64,000 nucleotides of DNA, taken from NCBI GenBank assembly GCA_949987705.1, contig OX465281.1, positions 164,004,393-164,068,392 of the forward strand, read 5' to 3'. A program made the position numbers and the translations under genes. Under the pieces are notes generated by a model that was not told where the DNA came from, did no database searches, and saw only the letters and a list, made by a program, of their open reading frames with translations. The stretch is from Thereva unica. Lineage: Eukaryota; Arthropoda; Insecta; Diptera; Therevidae. Of this stretch, positions 21,755 to 33,349 are shown in pieces (the stretch's first letter is position 1; each line of letters begins with the position of its first letter).

Positions 21755-22157
21755 CTTTGATAGCAATATTTTGCTATGTTTCAACGAGTTTTAAAGTCTG
21801 AATTTCAATATTTTAGATTTTGTATAAATACCTTGTAACGGTTTCAACAACGAGTTTTAAAATCTTTGTGTATGACTTGCATTCTTTGATAGTAATATTT
21901 TGCTATGTTTCAACGAATTGTATAAGTTCTGAAGTCTAAATTCAAATATTTTTAGATTATGTACAAATACCTTGTAACGGTTTCAACAACGAGTTTTAAA
22001 ATCTTTGTGTATGACTTGCATTCTTTGATAGCAATATTTTGCTATGTTTCAACGAATTTTATAAAGTTCTAAAGTCTAAATTCAAATATTTTTAGATTAT
22101 GTACAAATACCTTGTAACGGTTTCAACAACGAGTATTATAATCTTTGTATGTGACTT
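21755..22157 (-). repeat. Three-copy tandem repeat in the leader of A
   Basis: Units of about 128-140 bases start near 21755, 21883 and 22023 (CTTTGATAGCAATATTTTGC type) and include the shared block CCTTGTAACGGTTTCAACAA. The whole 1.2-kb leader (21274-22512) has no coding capacity. Confidence 0.85.
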
Positions 22158-22512
22158 GCATTCCAGAAATTGCTGTATCCTCACTTTTTTCTTTGTATGT
22201 GTATGGCTTGGATGTGGTTTATACGGTTTATTCCGTGTCCGTTATCCAATTTCGATATGTAAGAAATTTTAGGTTAATTAAAGGAAATTATGATTTTTCA
22301 CATTGGATCAATCTTACCGCGAAGTTGTAGCTCACGTTGATGCGAATTTTATTCCCTTGCATGCATGTAGCTTCATATGATTGCTTGCATAAATGTTTAC
22401 AGTTAATTCCTTCCCTAAGAAGCGTTTCTTTTTGCCATGTGGAGCACACACGATTTCAACAATAAATTATGAGTAGATTTTACAGTCACTATTCACTAAT
22501 AACTATTCTGAG

Positions 22513-22529
22513 TCCTGTCACGGTCGCCA
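22513..22529 (-). promoter_or_regulatory. Primer binding site of A, tRNA-Arg type
   Basis: On the minus strand TGGCGACCGTGACAGGA begins three bases after the 5' LTR. It is the same primer-site sequence as in Drosophila 412/mdg1, complementary to the 3' end of tRNA-Arg (from memory). Confidence 0.75.
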
Positions 22530-22532
22530 AAA

Positions 22533-22969
22533 TGAAAAGGTGAGGTTTTTCACCTTTGGTGCAATTTACGAAGCCAAGAAAGAAAAACAAAACTGGGAAA
22601 GAAAATGTAAAGCAACTACTAACGTTATAAAATAAAATTTCTTTATTTCACTTATGTCCTGTCTATATTATGAACTCTGGAATGCAAGTGCCGGTTCCCA
22701 ATTTCTCATTCTCTCTTCACTCTCGAAGTATGAGCTGACAGTTATGAATGTGGTTCACGATAATAATTAAGCAATAGTGTACAATGATAGTAATGAATTT
22801 TTAACAACAACAAATTAAATGATCGCAATTGTAAAGTTATGAATATGGTTCACAATACTAATTAAGCAATAGTGTACAATGATAGTAATGAATTTTTAAC
22901 AACAACAAATTAAATGATAGTAATAATTTTTAAGTAATAATAAATTATATGTTAACGGAGTATTAAACA
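22533..22969 (-). repeat. 5' LTR of A with internal duplication
   Basis: It is 437 bases against 340 in the 3' LTR. The extra length is a tandem copy of about 94 bases: 22740-22833 repeats at 22834-22920 (starts AGTTATGAAT). The duplication arose after insertion or in reverse transcription. Confidence 0.9.
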
Positions 22970-23494
22970 GGTTCCATATAGCAAAGTGAAACTGAAAATT
23001 ACTTAAATATTTTTCTTAAATATCACGATCACTGCTATTGATCATAGCTTTAAATATAAATTCGCTTGAATTTTCTTTGATATCGGTGAATATTGTTTTA
23101 TCCCTTTTGTTTGAAAAAACGTGTCAGAATAACGGGTTGACAAGATAACAAAGTGTTGAAAGATTGGAAAGTGATCATAATTTTGAATTAAATTTCGTTT
23201 GAATTGCCTTTCTTGATTAATTAGTGGTTAAAATTACTAGTTAAAATTACTGGTTTTAGAGGATAACGGTGAATGGTGCTGTACTGCCTTGTTGAAACAA
23301 AAGTTAATCCTCTTTATAGTTAAAGAAAAGGTTGCCACAATATTGCCATAGTAAATATAATATTTTTCTTCGATCACGCGCCGCGGTTCTTTGACTAATC
23401 GACTCGTTGTCAACAACTCGTGGTGTCCTGGCTAACCTTATTTAGTTTAATTATCAATACGAATTTGAGGTATAAATATTATATTGCAGTAAGG
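22970..23494 (+). other. Leader of B, right part
   Basis: This continues the leader from 14603 after the insertion of A. No coding sequence is seen. The blocks ATCACGATCACT and AAATTCGCTTGAATTTTC near 23022 and 23060 also occur in the left leader near 14466 and 14492, so the leader contains a diverged direct repeat. Confidence 0.6.
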
Positions 23495-25354
23495 ATGGAT
23501 GAGCTACTCAACGCCCAACATCACACCATGCGACTTATCCAACGGTTTGTAACAAATTTCGCAAAGTTAGGTAAGTCAAATGTAACGAAAGGTGTTGTTC
23601 TGTCCAGAATTAGTTTATTGGAAAAATATTGGAATGAATTTTCTGAACGGCATCTCAGACTACTTAATGAGGCTCCGCCTAAGTCAAAGGAAGAAGAAAC
23701 ATACTTCTAAGGAGACAATTATTGTGACTGTGAGGATAGTTACCCGGATGCGAAAGCAGTTCTAACTGATGCTCTTGAAAAATTTACCATACCGAGTGCG
23801 ACTACTTCCGCTACTCTAAACACAAGTAATAACCACACCGTATGTGAGACAGGCGCTTTAGAACCACTTCTCCCTCGTATCAGCATCCCTAGATTTAGTG
23901 GATTGTACATCGAGTGGCTCCCCTTCAAGGACTTGTTTGTATCCCTCATCGATCAAAACCCAAGGTTAACTAATTCCCAAAAGCTCCATTATTTACGCGC
24001 GAGTGTGACTGGAGAGGCAGCCCGTATTTTAGAAAACATGCAAATTTCTGAAGCGAACTACAAACCTGCGTGGGATCTATTAGTCAGCCGTTACGACAAT
24101 AAGCGCGTGCTTATTTATCATCACCTGAGAGCTCTATTCAATCTTCATCCAATGTCTTCAAATTCTTCAGATGAACTACGTTCCTTGCTTAACGGCACTC
24201 AACAAGCCCTAAAGGCTATTGAATCCCTAGACAGACCGGTAAAGGAATGGGACGATTTGATTGTCTTCATTACTGCTGACAAGTTATCTCGGAGTATTCG
24301 GGACGAATGGGAAAACCATATAAGCAGTTCTTCAGATATGCCTAAGTTGTCCGAACTTGATTCGTTCCTAGTCAATCGCTTGCGGATGCTGGACTCAGTC
24401 AACGCTACTCGTACAGATTTTAAGGCTTCTAGCAAGGCGATTTCTGCAAAACCTCGTTCTCGCTGTACTTCCATGAGCTTAAGAAACACTGCGCCATTTA
24501 AGCTTAAAGAAACGGGTAAGTGTCCACTGTGCAAAGCTTCCCATTTGCTACTCTTTTGCCCTACTCTTCGACAGTACTCAGTCAAGGAAAGAAGAGCGTA
24601 CGTTGCTAAAGAAAGTTTGTGCTTTAACTGTCTGCGTCGAGGACATGATAGGGTAAATTGCCCTTCGGCGCATCGTTGTCAACTCTGCCAGCAGAACCAT
24701 CATACAATGCTGCATACCGTTGAGATTGAAGAGCTAGCCCAACTAAAGGGTAGTCAACAAAATATTACTTCTCATGTCGGAAGCACGACGGCCTTGAACC
24801 GCAAAGCTATTTTGGCTACGGCTTGGGTTAATGTTGCATATTCACAAGGACAACCGGTTCGACTACGAGCTTTGGTCGATCAAGGGTCGGAGACGAGTTT
24901 TATCTCGGAATCAGCATGTCAACGACTAAAACTCCCGAGGCGGAAAATAACAACCGTCGTTACGGGCATAGGAGCCCAAAGCTCTTTATCAAGAAGAGGA
25001 CTTGTCAGGTTTCAGCTATCGTCTTGCGTTGACCCTACCTTCCAACTAACTGTGGAAGCTTTCGTCCTACGTACCCTAACCACGCTGCTACCAACCCAAC
25101 GTGTTACCGTTCAACATTGGCCCAAATTGCAAGGTGTTACCCTTGCCGATCCGACATTTCATGAAACAAGCCCAGTAGATCTGATTCTGGGGGTAGAAAT
25201 TTACGCTCAGATTATCTTACCCGGGATAAGGCAAGACCACTCTAGATCGGTGCTAGCTCAGAGCACAAGACTGGGATGGATAATTTCGGGGTCCTGTACT
25301 GAGAACAAATTGTCTTCTCTTCACGAAGGTCCAAGTACCTACAATCGGTTCTAA
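23495..25354 (+). pseudogene. gag: Gag and protease of B, one nonsense codon
   Basis: The start is the ATG at 23495 (MDELLNAQHHTM). The frame is in register to 25354 except for one TAA at 23708-23710. The Gag core PRISIPRFSGLYIEWLPF is followed by zinc knuckles (CPLCKASHLLLFC, CFNCLRRGHDRVNC, CQLCQQNHHTMLH) and the protease active site LVDQGSETSFIS. The end of the protease region has VDLILGVEIYAQI and LGWIISG, as in other BEL elements. Confidence 0.9.
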
Positions 25355-26755
25355 TTTTTCTTCATTTGTCCAGCTCGAGGAACAGCTTCGAAAATTCTGG
25401 GAAGTCGAAGAGTTGCCTAAACAACGCGTGCTTACCAAGGATGAACTCCAATGAGAAGATTACTTCGTCGACACGTACTATCGGAATCCTGACGGCCGAT
25501 ATGTAGTGAGGTTACCTACTAATGACCCTTCGATTGATTTGGGGGAGTCCAGAACCATGGCCGTACAGCAAACGACTCAAATGGAACGGCGCTTCTCAAC
25601 AAATCCGAAGCTAAAAGAAGCCTATGGTCAATTCATGAAAGAGTATTTGGAGTTACAACACATGGAACCTGTTCCTTCCCGCTCCACAGAAACGACCTAT
25701 TACAACAAGATTTGTGGTCAATAGTAACTCGTTGGCGAGAACATGAAATTGTCTTTGTATGCGATATCGAGAAAATGTTCCGTCAAATTTGGATTAATGA
25801 CCAAGACACCAACCTACAACGTATTGTATGGCGAAACTCAAGCAGTGAACCCATTAGGGACTTCATGCTAAAAACTGTTACGTATGGAACCGTACCTGCT
25901 CCTTATCTAGCGATTAGAATGCTACAACAGCTGGCAAAAGATGAAAGACAACTTTATCCTCTAGCCTGTGAAAGTCTTGTTCGTTATTGCTATGTTGACG
26001 ACATATTGACTGGCGCTAATGATCTTGGATCTGCCATTCAACTAAAAGATGACCTGATTAATCTGTTGAAAATGGGTGGCTTCACTCTCAAGAAATGGGC
26101 TTCCAACAGTCACCAGCTATTGAAAGAAATACCTCCCGATCACCGCGAGGTTAAGACAACTCTATCTTTAGAAGACGATGCTTGTATAAAGACTTTGGGC
26201 ATCTTATGGAATCCAACCACTGACCAGTTTGGATTCAAAGTTCAAGTTATACAAAACGCAACTTACTCTCGGACATTTCCAAGCTCTTCGATCCGCTCGG
26301 ATGTTTCAAAAACTATGGTTAACCGGTCTTACATGGGACGAGCCGCTACCACAGCACCTAGCAAATGAATGGAGAAATTTTCTAGATGAGCTATCATCCC
26401 TGGAAAAGGTTCGAGTACCGCGATGGCTTAAGACCAATAATTCACAGGTCTTCTTTGAGCTTCATGGATTTGCCGACGCGTCCAACAAAGCCTTTGCCGC
26501 AGTAGTGTACGCTCGAGTATTTTCGTTTAATCAATCTCCAGTTTCCGTCCAAATTATAGCTGCTAAAACTAAAGTTGCTCCCTTGAAAACAGTATAAATT
26601 CCTCGTTTGGAGCTGTGTGCAGCAGTATTGCTCACGCGATTGTTGAGCAACCTCAGACCTATCTTCACAACAGCACACATCACTACATTCGCCTGGACCG
26701 ACTCCAGCACGGTTCTCGCCTGAATTCGAGGTCACCCGTCTCGCTGGAATACCTA
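25355..26755 (+). pseudogene. pol: RT and RNase H part of B, deleted and frameshifted
   Basis: The linker FWEVEELPKQRVLTKDEL leads into a stop, then into the RT start. The block that should carry KLRVVFDAS is missing at about 25700, a deletion of some tens of codons. RT continues with FVCDIEKMFRQIW and the catalytic CYVDDILTG. A further deletion and frameshift near 26260 removes the RLFDPLG region. RNase H starts with ELHGFADASNKAF and reaches FAWTDSSTVLA and a stop, where element C interrupts it in the codons for RWNTY. Confidence 0.9.
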
Positions 26756-27107
26756 TGTTCAACCTGAAACCCTAAAAATAAAAACAATTATATGTATGAA
26801 CTCAAAAATATTCAGATAATACCTGGTGCCTGGGTGAAAACGTAACTTTGACACCTCGCGACGTTTGAGGTGTCAAAACAATATGAAATTTTCCGGCGAA
26901 AACAATGGTGATGCCAGAAAGGTAGTATTTTTTCGAAATTAAAAGATATTGCCAAAAAGATATTTTTACCTTAATGACAATAAGAAAAAAAAGGACATTA
27001 TGTTGAAAAGGGATGACAACAATTTTGTCAATTTTAGAGCAAATTTTGGAAATTCATCCCAGTTTTTCCAGGGAAATTGGAATTTCTCTAATGGACGCCT
27101 TTTTGCT

Positions 27108-27115
27108 TATAAAAA
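27108..27115 (+). promoter_or_regulatory. TATA box of the C LTR promoter
   Basis: TATAAAAA sits in a short G+C-rich context (AAGCGGC) within the LTR and recurs at 34682-34689 in the 3' LTR. CTTAGTTTG about 30 bases downstream may be the initiator. This would start transcription of the element. Confidence 0.55.
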
Positions 27116-27543
27116 GCGGCAGCACCCAGCGATTGGACCTCTTAGTTTGTTTGAGAAATCATAGTGAGTTGGAAGATTTAGTGAAGTGAGTGACCAAAAT
27201 CAAGGCAGGATCCACGCGAGAAAATAAGAAACTTATAGAAAGGTATCCAAAGTTATAAAAGGTAACAATTTGTTGTTTTTTATTTGTGGCATACATGCTA
27301 TTAATTGGCATCAAGCCCGATATAAATTAACCATTAACGTGGGAGGTGTAAACATGCAAATCATTGCATCGCATCAAGCACGTTAATATTGTTTTCAGCC
27401 ATCAACGCCGGTACAAGGGAAGAAAATTTTAAGGTGCAAATTTCAAGTGAAGGTGTATTTGAATTTTAAGGAATTAATATTTAAGGTTATTATGTAAAAA
27501 TAAAAAAGGATGAAATTGGAACAATAAAATTTAAATTTGCATT

Positions 27544-27831
27544 ATTGTGGAGAATTGTGTAAATTAAAATTGAAATAATAAATTATAAACGTACATTTAT
27601 TGTGGAGAATTGTGTAAATTAAAATTGAAATAATAAATTATAAACGTACATTTATTGTGGAGACTTGTGTAAATTAAAATTGAAATAATAAATTATAAAC
27701 GTACATTTATTGTGGAAACTTGTGAAATTGAAATTGAAATAATAAATTATAAAAGTACATTTATTGTGGAGACTTGTTTAAATTAAAATTGAATTAATAA
27801 ATTATAAAAGTGTATTTATTGTGGAGACATT
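27544..27831 (+). repeat. 55-bp tandem repeat in the C LTR
   Basis: Five units plus a partial one start ATTGTGGAGA and contain AATAATAAATTATAAA. The same array is at 35117-35404. Multiple AATAAA-like signals could act in polyadenylation; that is inference. Confidence 0.9.
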
Positions 27832-27981
27832 TTTTTTATAAATAAATATCCAGTGGAGTGAGGAATATTGTCTTTTTACTGAAACTCAGTGTACATTCGA
27901 ATCTTGTCTTTGAATCACGGAACAAATATAAATTGTCGTGCATTCTTTATACCGCTACACCAGGCCACCTATCGAACATTT

Positions 27982-28004
27982 TGGTGGTTCCATCCAGGAA
28001 TCGG
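27982..28004 (+). promoter_or_regulatory. Primer binding site of C
   Basis: TGGTGGTTCCATCCAGGAAT begins three bases after the 5' LTR, where the primer site of a BEL element is expected. I could not assign the tRNA. Confidence 0.5.
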
Positions 28005-28049
28005 CAATCTATTTGTTTAGTGAATTTCAAATAAAAAATTTTTTCGATA

Positions 28050-31000
28050 ATGAGTGCATCAAAGAAGGCTATGCTGCGGGAGCAGTCATTAAGAGGTCGC
28101 ATCGAAAGGCTTATTGACAATGCAAGGAAAACAGCTACGGCTAAACGGACAAGATCGTTTTATGAAGTAAAGTTAGAAGAACTCAAGGAATTATGGATGG
28201 AATACAAGGAAGCAGATCAAACGCTGTCGGAAGCACTCATAATCGAGCAACCGGACACCGCAATCCCTGATGATGCCTACGTTAATTTAGAGTGTAAATA
28301 TTCTGACTACTTGAGTGAAGTGATTGAAGGACTTAGGAAGTTTACATCAATGGAAGTGCAATCGACCCAAACAACGCCAATTAGGCATGACACAATTCTG
28401 CCTAGGATCGATCTACCAAAATTTGACGGAAATTACGACTCATGGTATTCATTCCATGACCTGTTTGTATCATTGGTGCACAACAACACGCATTTGAGTC
28501 CGGTACAAAAATTCCATCATCTTAAATCATGTTTAATTGGAGATGCTGAGAAATTAATACGGCATATACCTGTTACCAACGACAATTACGATGCATCATG
28601 GGCCAAGGTGAAACAACGTTACGAAAACAAACGTATCTTAGCAAACCATCATTTAAAAACGCTGTTAAACCAACCCAAACTTACTACAGAAACTGCTAGC
28701 GGCCTTAGAACGTTTATCTCCACAACCGATGACTGCTTGCAACAACTAAACAACTTGAAAATAGACATCGAATCGTGGGATCTCCTGCTTGTACACATGC
28801 TCATTCAAAGGCTACCACTCATTACACTGAAGATGTGGGAAGAAGAACAAGGAGCTTCGCAAGATCTTCCTTCATACAAACAATTTCATACATTTTTGTG
28901 TAAGCGACACAAGGTGTTGGAATCAATTTCAGATATCATCTCAACGAATCAACAGCCACACACAAGTCACTCAAAACTTAATACAAGGGTTCATCACACA
29001 GTTAAGGACAACAGATGTTCAGCATGCAACGAACGACACTGGCTTCAGAGATGCTCCAAATACTTACGCATGGACCCAACCGCCAGACGAAAATTGGTCA
29101 CAACCACTGGTCACTGCTACAATTGCCTGTCCAAGGAACATGGATCACAAAACTGCAAAAGCAAATTTAGGTGTCTAAAGTGCAAGGAGAAACACCATAC
29201 CACTCTCCACAATGAGATTCAACCTGGTTCTTCCAACGCAAATTCGACCCTTCAACAATCCAAGAACGCAATCACACACACCTCAAACATACAAGCACAT
29301 CTTGTGAGGCATACAACAAATGATGCGAACACAACAACAAATCAGCAATTTGACCAGCCAGCCTGTAGTGGTACCGAACCAAATGATGTCCAAGCCTTCT
29401 GCACTAGGGAGGATTCACGTGCATTGCTGTCAACAGCCTTAGTACTGATAAAGGGAACAAACGGAAAACAACACACAATCAGATGTCTAGTGGATCCAGG
29501 ATCAGAGTCATCTTTTATAACCAAGAGCGCCTGCAAACTACTAGGAGTACATTATAGTCCTGCTGACTGCAACATAATAGTCATGGGAGCAATTGCAACG
29601 GGAAGGTCTACAAAACAAACGAGGCTCACCCTACAATCACGCATTGTTAAGGACTTCCTAATAACAGAAACACTTTTGGTAGTCAACAAAATCACAGACG
29701 CCTTACCTAGGTTTACGATATCACTACAGGAATGCAGCCATCTTCAGGATCTCGAACTAGCTGATCCAGAATTTTGGAAACCTGGCAACGTGGATATTTT
29801 ACTTGGCATCAGCGCCTACGCAAAAATTGTTCAAGAAGGTATACGTCGAGGATCAGAACTCAGCCCTGTGGCAATCAACACCAGCCTTGGATGGATCGTT
29901 GGAGGAGATGTAACCCAAACGACACAGTTCGATTCACACAACTTTAGTATACAAGTAACAAATCAAGACCTCGGGAATCAACTTAAAAAATTTTGGGAGG
30001 AAGAGGAACTTCCCACAAGGCCAACCTTAACTCAGGACGAGCAAGAATGTTCTGACCATTTCACAGAAACACACAAGCGGTTAAAAACTGGGCAGTACGA
30101 AGTCAAGCTACCTTTCAGACAACGCAAGGAACCCATCCTGGGCGATTCACGTGAATTAGCTCTAAAAAGGCTCTACTGCTTAGAAAGGCGATTTAACAAT
30201 AACCCAATACTAAAGGAAGAATACACAGCTTGTCTCAACGAATACATCCAATTAGGACATATGATCGAAACACGACCTCCGAACAATAATGAACCAAACT
30301 ACTACATTCCTCACCATGCGGTAATAAAAGACAGCAGTACAACTAAATTGAGGGTGGTATTTGATGCGTCGGCCAAAACAACAAATGGTCAATCATTAAA
30401 CGACTGGTTGTTACCTGGTCCAACGATACAACCAAAATTATTTTGTACTCTATTAAAGTGGAGAAAACACCAAATTGCTGTACACGCGGACATAGAAAAA
30501 ATGTATAGGATGGTTCAAGTGGCACCTGAACATCAGACATACCAGAGAATTCTTTGGCGGAACTCATCCTCACATAATGTACAAGATTACCAGCTAACTA
30601 CAGCCACCTTCGGAACTACAGCAGCTCCATACTTGGCAATACGTGCACTGAAACAACTCGCAATGGATGAGAGTCAAACCTTTCCACTCGCAGCGAAGGC
30701 AACCGAATGTGATTTTTATGTTGACGATTTGTTGACGGGTGCAGACAACGTGGACACAACACTAAACTTGCAATCCCAATTAATTGCTATGTTGAAATCG
30801 GGTGGTTTCAATCTCAGGAAATGGAGCAGCAACAATCCGAAAATTTTGGAACATCTGCCAACCGAGTACAGGGAACACAAGGACATCGTATCATTTTCCG
30901 AAGCAGATTCCATTAAGACACTAGGTGTACGCTGGCAACCATATTCTGATCAATTTTCATTCAACTACAAGGCCTTCAAGGAGCACAGCACCATAACCAA

Positions 31001-33263
31001 ACGAACGATACTATCAGATGTAGCTTCCCTATACGACCCCTTAGGATTAATTCAGCCAGTGATTATCTTAGCTAAAATGATCATACAGGATTTGTGGGTA
31101 ACCGGATGCTCGTGGGATCAACCCGTTTCAGAACACATCAAAGGACACTGGATAAAATACAAAACGGATTTACAAAGCCTGAACAAGTTTTCCATTCCTC
31201 GATGGATTCACTATTCACCACAATGCAACATGCAGCTACATGGGTTTTGCGATGCGTCTGTACGCGCCTTTGCAGCGGTCATATATCTTCGAGTTATGGA
31301 TGACAAGGGCAATGTTACATCAACATTAATAACATCACGAACGAGGGTCGCGCCTACAAAACCAGTTACCATACCTCGACTTGAGCTAAACGGTGCACTG
31401 CTTCTAGCTCGCTTAATGAAGGAAACTGTATCGACTATGCATTTTCAAGATATTCCAGTCTTCGCTTGGACGGATTCTACTATTGTCCTCCAATGGATTC
31501 GACAACATGCGGCTCGATGGAAGACCTATGTAGCAAACCGAGTCGTTGAGATTCAGGAACTGATTAAGTATGATCAATGGAGACACATCGCAACACAATG
31601 GAATCCCGCGGACCTAGCAAGTAGAGGGACCACTGCGAGAAATTTAATAAACAACAAACTTTGGCTAAATGATCCACCATGGTTAATCAAGGATCCAGAA
31701 GACTGGCCAGTCGGTGCTACTATAAGGGAAGAAACAACGTTGGAGTCTAAGGAAACTACAACAGTCCTGCTAAATAAACTTGAGGATGACTTAACACATC
31801 GCTACTCATCGTATACATACTTAGTTCGTATAATAGCCACAATATATCGCTTTATATACAACGTACGAAACCCTACTGCAAAACAAACACAACCATTAAC
31901 GACAGATGAGTTAAGGGCATCGGAAATAATAATTTTACGACAGATTCAGCAACTCGCTTTCGACGGTGAATACTACAGCTTACAGCATGGCAAACCACTA
32001 TCATCAAAGAGCAACCTACTGAAGCTGAATCCATTTCTTGATCCAGATGGCCTGATCAGAGTTGGAGGACGATTAACGAATGCCATGATTCCCTACACGC
32101 AGAAACACCCAATTATGTTACCACGAGATCATCATGTTACAAGGCTAATCATCGATAAAACACACCTTGAGACACTGCATGGTGGCGTATCGTTGGTTTT
32201 AGCCACAACCAGGAATAAATATTGGATATTGGATGGTAGGAGATGTATCACCACGAGACTGCACAAATGCATCATCTGCGCCAGACATCGTCAGACTACA
32301 ACCCACCAACTGATGGGCAGCTTACCATCATGCAGAACCAATGTGTCCAAACCTTTCACGAATACAGGAGTTGACTACGCCGGTCCGTTTAACATCAAGA
32401 CATCGAAACTCCGTAATGCCAAGGTATCAAAGGGATACATCTGCATTTTTGTATGCATGACAACGAAGGCGATTCACATTGAGCTGGCATCAGACCTAAC
32501 ATCAGAAGCCTTTGTTGCGGCATTCAAGCGATTTATTGCCAGACGGGGCAAATGTACCGACGTTTATTCCGACTGTGGCACCAACTTCGTAGGAGGGCGA
32601 ATGCTATTGGAGAAAGAACTACAACAGGCAATTAAGGAATCCAGTCCAGCAGTTGGTCAATATTTAACAAATTTGGCAATAAACTGGCACTTTAATCCAC
32701 CAGCAGCCCCGCACTTTGGAGGTCTCTGGGAGGCAGGTGTCAAGTCAATTAAGTACCACATCAAAAGAACAATGGGAAACGCAGTCAACACCTTCGAAGA
32801 ATTTACGACCATCCTTACACAAATTGAAGCCTGCCTCAACTCCAGACCAATGTGTTATGTACCAAATACCACTGAGGATCCACTCATCTTAACTCCTGGT
32901 CACTTCCTAGTTGGTCAGTCACTAACAATTCTACCAGAGTCAGATGCAGGCACCGCTTCATTGAAACAACGATGGCAACATACGCGAAACCAGACGAAAC
33001 ATTTTTGGGACAAGTGGTCGAAGGATTATTTAAACCAACTCCAACAACGTCCGAAGTGGCAACAGCAACAAGGTAACATCCAGCCCGGACAAGTTGTTCT
33101 GTTGAAAGGCGACACCACTCCACCTACAGCTTGGCCACTTGGAATAGTTGAAGAAGTCTACCCAGGGAATGATGGTTTAGTACGGGTAGTGCAAGTTCGC
33201 ACTCAGTTAGGGCCTTTTAAACGTCCAGTCACCAAACTATGTCTCTTGCCCATGCAGGCATAA
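28050..33263 (+). CDS. gag-pol: Gag-Pol polyprotein of BEL element C
   Basis: One ATG-initiated frame of 1737 codons encodes the whole machinery, as in other BEL/Pao elements. The Gag core (LPRIDLPKFDGNYDSWYSF) lies near residues 113-131. Zinc knuckles CSACNERHWLQRC, CYNCLSKEHGSQNC and CLKCKEKHHTTLH follow at about 325-390. The protease active site is LVDPGSESSFI near 480. RT has KLRVVFDASAKT and YVDD at 890-893. RNase H has FCDAS and WTDSTIVL. Integrase has a zinc-binding region (HGGVSL to CIICARHR) and the triad D1442, D1508, E1561, followed by the BEL C-terminal domain (LTPGHFLVGQ). No motif is damaged, so it could be active. Confidence 0.95.
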   Translation: MSASKKAMLREQSLRGRIERLIDNARKTATAKRTRSFYEVKLEELKELWMEYKEADQTLSEALIIEQPDTAIPDDAYVNLECKYSDYLSEVIEGLRKFTSMEVQSTQTTPIRHDTILPRIDLPKFDGNYDSWYSFHDLFVSLVHNNTHLSPVQKFHHLKSCLIGDAEKLIRHIPVTNDNYDASWAKVKQRYENKRILANHHLKTLLNQPKLTTETASGLRTFISTTDDCLQQLNNLKIDIESWDLLLVHMLIQRLPLITLKMWEEEQGASQDLPSYKQFHTFLCKRHKVLESISDIISTNQQPHTSHSKLNTRVHHTVKDNRCSACNERHWLQRCSKYLRMDPTARRKLVTTTGHCYNCLSKEHGSQNCKSKFRCLKCKEKHHTTLHNEIQPGSSNANSTLQQSKNAITHTSNIQAHLVRHTTNDANTTTNQQFDQPACSGTEPNDVQAFCTREDSRALLSTALVLIKGTNGKQHTIRCLVDPGSESSFITKSACKLLGVHYSPADCNIIVMGAIATGRSTKQTRLTLQSRIVKDFLITETLLVVNKITDALPRFTISLQECSHLQDLELADPEFWKPGNVDILLGISAYAKIVQEGIRRGSELSPVAINTSLGWIVGGDVTQTTQFDSHNFSIQVTNQDLGNQLKKFWEEEELPTRPTLTQDEQECSDHFTETHKRLKTGQYEVKLPFRQRKEPILGDSRELALKRLYCLERRFNNNPILKEEYTACLNEYIQLGHMIETRPPNNNEPNYYIPHHAVIKDSSTTKLRVVFDASAKTTNGQSLNDWLLPGPTIQPKLFCTLLKWRKHQIAVHADIEKMYRMVQVAPEHQTYQRILWRNSSSHNVQDYQLTTATFGTTAAPYLAIRALKQLAMDESQTFPLAAKATECDFYVDDLLTGADNVDTTLNLQSQLIAMLKSGGFNLRKWSSNNPKILEHLPTEYREHKDIVSFSEADSIKTLGVRWQPYSDQFSFNYKAFKEHSTITKRTILSDVASLYDPLGLIQPVIILAKMIIQDLWVTGCSWDQPVSEHIKGHWIKYKTDLQSLNKFSIPRWIHYSPQCNMQLHGFCDASVRAFAAVIYLRVMDDKGNVTSTLITSRTRVAPTKPVTIPRLELNGALLLARLMKETVSTMHFQDIPVFAWTDSTIVLQWIRQHAARWKTYVANRVVEIQELIKYDQWRHIATQWNPADLASRGTTARNLINNKLWLNDPPWLIKDPEDWPVGATIREETTLESKETTTVLLNKLEDDLTHRYSSYTYLVRIIATIYRFIYNVRNPTAKQTQPLTTDELRASEIIILRQIQQLAFDGEYYSLQHGKPLSSKSNLLKLNPFLDPDGLIRVGGRLTNAMIPYTQKHPIMLPRDHHVTRLIIDKTHLETLHGGVSLVLATTRNKYWILDGRRCITTRLHKCIICARHRQTTTHQLMGSLPSCRTNVSKPFTNTGVDYAGPFNIKTSKLRNAKVSKGYICIFVCMTTKAIHIELASDLTSEAFVAAFKRFIARRGKCTDVYSDCGTNFVGGRMLLEKELQQAIKESSPAVGQYLTNLAINWHFNPPAAPHFGGLWEAGVKSIKYHIKRTMGNAVNTFEEFTTILTQIEACLNSRPMCYVPNTTEDPLILTPGHFLVGQSLTILPESDAGTASLKQRWQHTRNQTKHFWDKWSKDYLNQLQQRPKWQQQQGNIQPGQVVLLKGDTTPPTAWPLGIVEEVYPGNDGLVRVVQVRTQLGPFKRPVTKLCLLPMQA

Positions 33264-33349
33264 GAAACTTTAATTGTCATGTTCGTCCAAAGTGTCGTCT
33301 CTTAATGTCATGTAGTTAAAAGCAAACAATTAAAATCAAAATATTTCAG

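Larger units (their letters stand above)
14604..22969 (-). mobile_element. BEL/Pao retrotransposon A, inserted in B's leader in opposite orientation
   Basis: LTRs at 22533-22969 (5') and 14604-14943 (3') start TGTTTAATAC and end CCTTTTCA on the minus strand. The target duplication GGTTC occurs at 14599-14603 and 22970-22974. Inside are a tRNA-Arg type primer site, a long leader with tandem repeats, gag, pol and a polypurine tract. A foldback element (D) splits the coding region and there are two or more frameshifts, so the copy is inactive. Confidence 0.93.
26756..27978 (+). repeat. 5' LTR of C (shorter form)
   Basis: It is 1223 bases long. It lacks about 433 bases present in the 3' LTR (about 33979-34412); the junction is near 26837. 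It has a 31-base hairpin (26847-26877), a TATA box (27108-27115) and a 55-base tandem repeat (27544-27831). Confidence 0.93.

Noticed and set aside
26949..27164. Open frame repeated at 34523-34762
   Set aside because: It is in the LTRs of C and begins with TTG; no sign of coding selection.
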